A stretch of DNA of 64,000 nt. Source: Ruminiclostridium sp964415835 (GTDB lineage Bacteria; Bacillota; Clostridia; Acetivibrionales; DSM-1351). Each line of letters starts with the position of its first letter. The stretch's first letter is position 1. Made by a program: the position numbers and the translations under genes. This document shows positions 62,894 to 64,000 of this stretch, piece after piece. The stretch is taken from the NCBI GenBank assembly GCA_964415835.1, contig CAYQCA010000002.1, positions 15,507 to 79,506 of the forward strand. The letters are read 5' to 3'. Below the pieces are notes generated by a model. That model saw only the letters and a list, made by a program, of their open reading frames with translations. It had not been told where the DNA came from and ran no database searches.

Positions 62894-63001
62894 GTGAAAG
62901 AAGTGGAATTTTTATATAATTCAACCGCGTACCTCCACGATGCTTTCATTACTATTTTTGCCAAAAGTTGGCGTGGAGGTTTTTATGGCAACGATCCATG
63001 A
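62894..63001 (+). CDS. Leader peptide overlapping the LacI start
   Basis: A 35-codon frame starting at GTG, with AAGGAGGT just upstream (GGAGG 4 bp before). It begins VKEVEFLYNSTAYLH and ends 17 bp inside the LacI gene, in another frame. Its codons cover both arms of the hairpin that hides the LacI ribosome-binding site, so its translation could open that hairpin. Confidence 0.55.
   Translation: MKEVEFLYNSTAYLHDAFITIFAKSWRGGFYGNDP
62931..62980 (+). promoter_or_regulatory. Hairpin that hides the LacI ribosome-binding site
   Basis: Perfect 9-bp stem acctccacg (62931-62939) and cgtggaggt (62972-62980), with a 32-nt loop. The second arm contains the GGAGG (62975-62979) of the LacI gene. Confidence 0.7.
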
Positions 63002-64000
63002 TGTTGCAAAAAAGGCAGGAGTTTCGGTTGCTACCGTTTCAAGATATTTTAATAAAGGTTATGTTAGTGAAAGCAGCCGTAATAAAATTGATAATGCGAT
63101 TAAAGAATTGGAATATAAAGTTGATGCAGTTGCAAGAGCGCTAACTAAAAAATCTTCAAAAGCAATTGGACTAATAATACCCAGTATTACAAATCCGTTT
63201 TTTCCGGAAATTGCGCAGGTGATAGAAGATAGAGCTACACTTTGTGGATATAAGCTGGTACTCTGCAATGCAAATTCATATCAAAAAGAATTGGATTTTA
63301 TAAACATGTTATGTGAGAATTATGCTGATGGGATAATAACTGCAACAGGAAGTTGTTCAGAGATATATATGGGATTAAAAATGCCTGTTGTATCAATAGA
63401 CCGAAAGCTATCAGATACCATTTCGCACGTTGACTCGGATAATTATGCCGGGGGAATAGCTACTGTGAGACATCTTCATAAATGTGGATGCAGGAATATA
63501 ATATTTCTTCGAAGTAAAGAAGATTATGCAAGTCTGACAGACCGCCAAAATGGAATAATGGATGAAGCACAACGGCTGAAAATGAATTTATCTACTACTA
63601 TTGTCGGAGAAGATGATCTGAATACTGAACTCGGTCACAACCTGTCTAAATATGATGCAGCTATTGGTTGGAACGATATTACAGCAATTAAAATTTTGAA
63701 TTATTGCTATCGGAATTCTATTAGAGTGCCAGAAGATTTAATGGTAATGGGCTATGACAATATTTATATGAGCAGTTTGATAAATCCAATGCTTACAACG
63801 ATATCGCAGAATATCAGCAAGATGGGAGAGGCTGCAATAGACACAATGCTTTATATGATCAAAGAAAAAAATGCTTTCCATGAAAATATATCGAGGCGCC
63901 GAAAATATCCCCCATCTCTACAGGCAGCGGGTAGTCTACAATTTTCAGGCGGTGAGCAGATCTCCCACCTCGATGAAACGCCGCTAATGAAAGAAAATTT
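62985..64000 (+). CDS. LacI-family regulator with in-frame palindromic insert (3' truncated by window end)
   Basis: About 338 codons are seen and no stop is reached. The helix-turn-helix (IHDVAKKAGVSVATVSRYF) and hinge are typical, followed by the sensor domain with IIPSITNPFF, SDNYAGGIATVRHL, VMGYDNIYM and LTTISQNISKMGEAAIDTML. After MIKEKNAFH the family would normally continue with a short loop and a last strand, but here the sequence changes to the palindromic-element peptide (residue 300 on). ATG with GGAGG 5 bp upstream, inside a hairpin. Its own promoter and operator precede it. Confidence 0.9.
   Translation, partial: MATIHDVAKKAGVSVATVSRYFNKGYVSESSRNKIDNAIKELEYKVDAVARALTKKSSKAIGLIIPSITNPFFPEIAQVIEDRATLCGYKLVLCNANSYQKELDFINMLCENYADGIITATGSCSEIYMGLKMPVVSIDRKLSDTISHVDSDNYAGGIATVRHLHKCGCRNIIFLRSKEDYASLTDRQNGIMDEAQRLKMNLSTTIVGEDDLNTELGHNLSKYDAAIGWNDITAIKILNYCYRNSIRVPEDLMVMGYDNIYMSSLINPMLTTISQNISKMGEAAIDTMLYMIKEKNAFHENISRRRKYPPSLQAAGSLQFSGGEQISHLDETPLMKEN
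63882..64000 (+). repeat. In-frame palindromic element, copy B (may continue past the window)
   Basis: 119 bp, same orientation and same reading phase as copy A. The first 16 bases and the last 33 (including gatgaaacgccgctaatg) are identical. The outer inverted repeat has one mismatch relative to copy A (acctcgat). It lies in the loop before the last strand of the LacI sensor domain. Confidence 0.9.

Noticed and set aside
1..64000. CRISPR arrays, tRNA or rRNA genes, transposases, phage genes.
   Set aside because: No regularly spaced repeats, no cloverleaf or ribosomal signatures and no transposase-like or phage-like proteins were seen.

Overview
The window looks like a chromosomal segment of a low-GC, saccharolytic Firmicute. 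The gene content (many CUT1-type sugar importers, YesM/YesN-type two-component pairs, GH94, GH20 and GH106-like enzymes, a DUF6472 protein, a c-di-GMP-I riboswitch and AT-rich codon use) best fits a cellulolytic clostridium of the Ruminiclostridium type. That placement is inferred from family content only. Two 100-N assembly gaps (17258-17357 and 22185-22284) each interrupt a gene.

Layout. (1) 2-6036: end of a sugar ABC importer (two permeases), a GH94-type phosphorylase and an alpha/beta-hydrolase. (2) 6250-8796: a 20-bp perfect palindrome, an L-fucose-isomerase-like protein and a LacI regulator. (3) 8826-21826: a YesN/YesM two-component pair divergent from a solute-binding lipoprotein, two permeases, a GH106-like hydrolase (gapped), a UroD-superfamily protein and a beta-propeller protein. 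(4) 21936-26155: a heptad-repeat (YhgE/Pip-like) protein and an MMPL transporter, divergent from a TetR regulator. (5) 26278-52032: a large amino-sugar-type region with a ROK kinase-like protein, NagA, a ROK repressor, then a minus-strand operon (ConA-like protein, creatininase-like, UroD-like, PIG-L deacetylase, divergent NagB, Gfo/Idh oxidoreductase, alanine dehydrogenase), a second YesM/YesN pair, and a plus-strand operon (TIM-barrel isomerase, GH20, GHL6/trimerisation protein, an Lpl/Ytc-type importer, amidohydrolase, two DegT-type aminotransferases). The minus operon and the GH20 operon share a 47-bp promoter element (42/47 identical) placed on either side of the two-component genes. (6) 52197-60990: signalling and housekeeping genes, including a diguanylate cyclase, an orphan histidine kinase, a c-di-GMP-I riboswitch in front of an EAL phosphodiesterase, and a PilZ protein. 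(7) 61001-64000: a long intergenic hairpin, a CmpB-like membrane protein, a YgjP-type metallopeptidase, and a truncated LacI regulator with its own promoter, operator, leader peptide and a hairpin that covers its ribosome-binding site.

The most unusual feature is a palindromic element of at least 119 bp. It occurs twice (62266-62384 and 63882-64000, 103/119 identical, no gaps), each time inside a protein-coding gene, in the same orientation and the same reading frame. It adds about 40 residues to a zinc peptidase and to a LacI repressor, at places where the families normally have short loops. This recalls the in-frame Rickettsia palindromic elements, but here it is in a clostridium.

How the parts work together: three importers take up oligosaccharides through lipoprotein receptors, relying on ATPases encoded elsewhere. 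Cytoplasmic glycosidases and a phosphorylase break them down. Region 5 appears to process amino-group-bearing sugars by deacetylation, oxidation, transamination and deamination, with alanine dehydrogenase a possible amino-group outlet. LacI, ROK and YesMN regulators sit next to their likely targets. The c-di-GMP genes in region 6 form a small make, sense, degrade and respond set.
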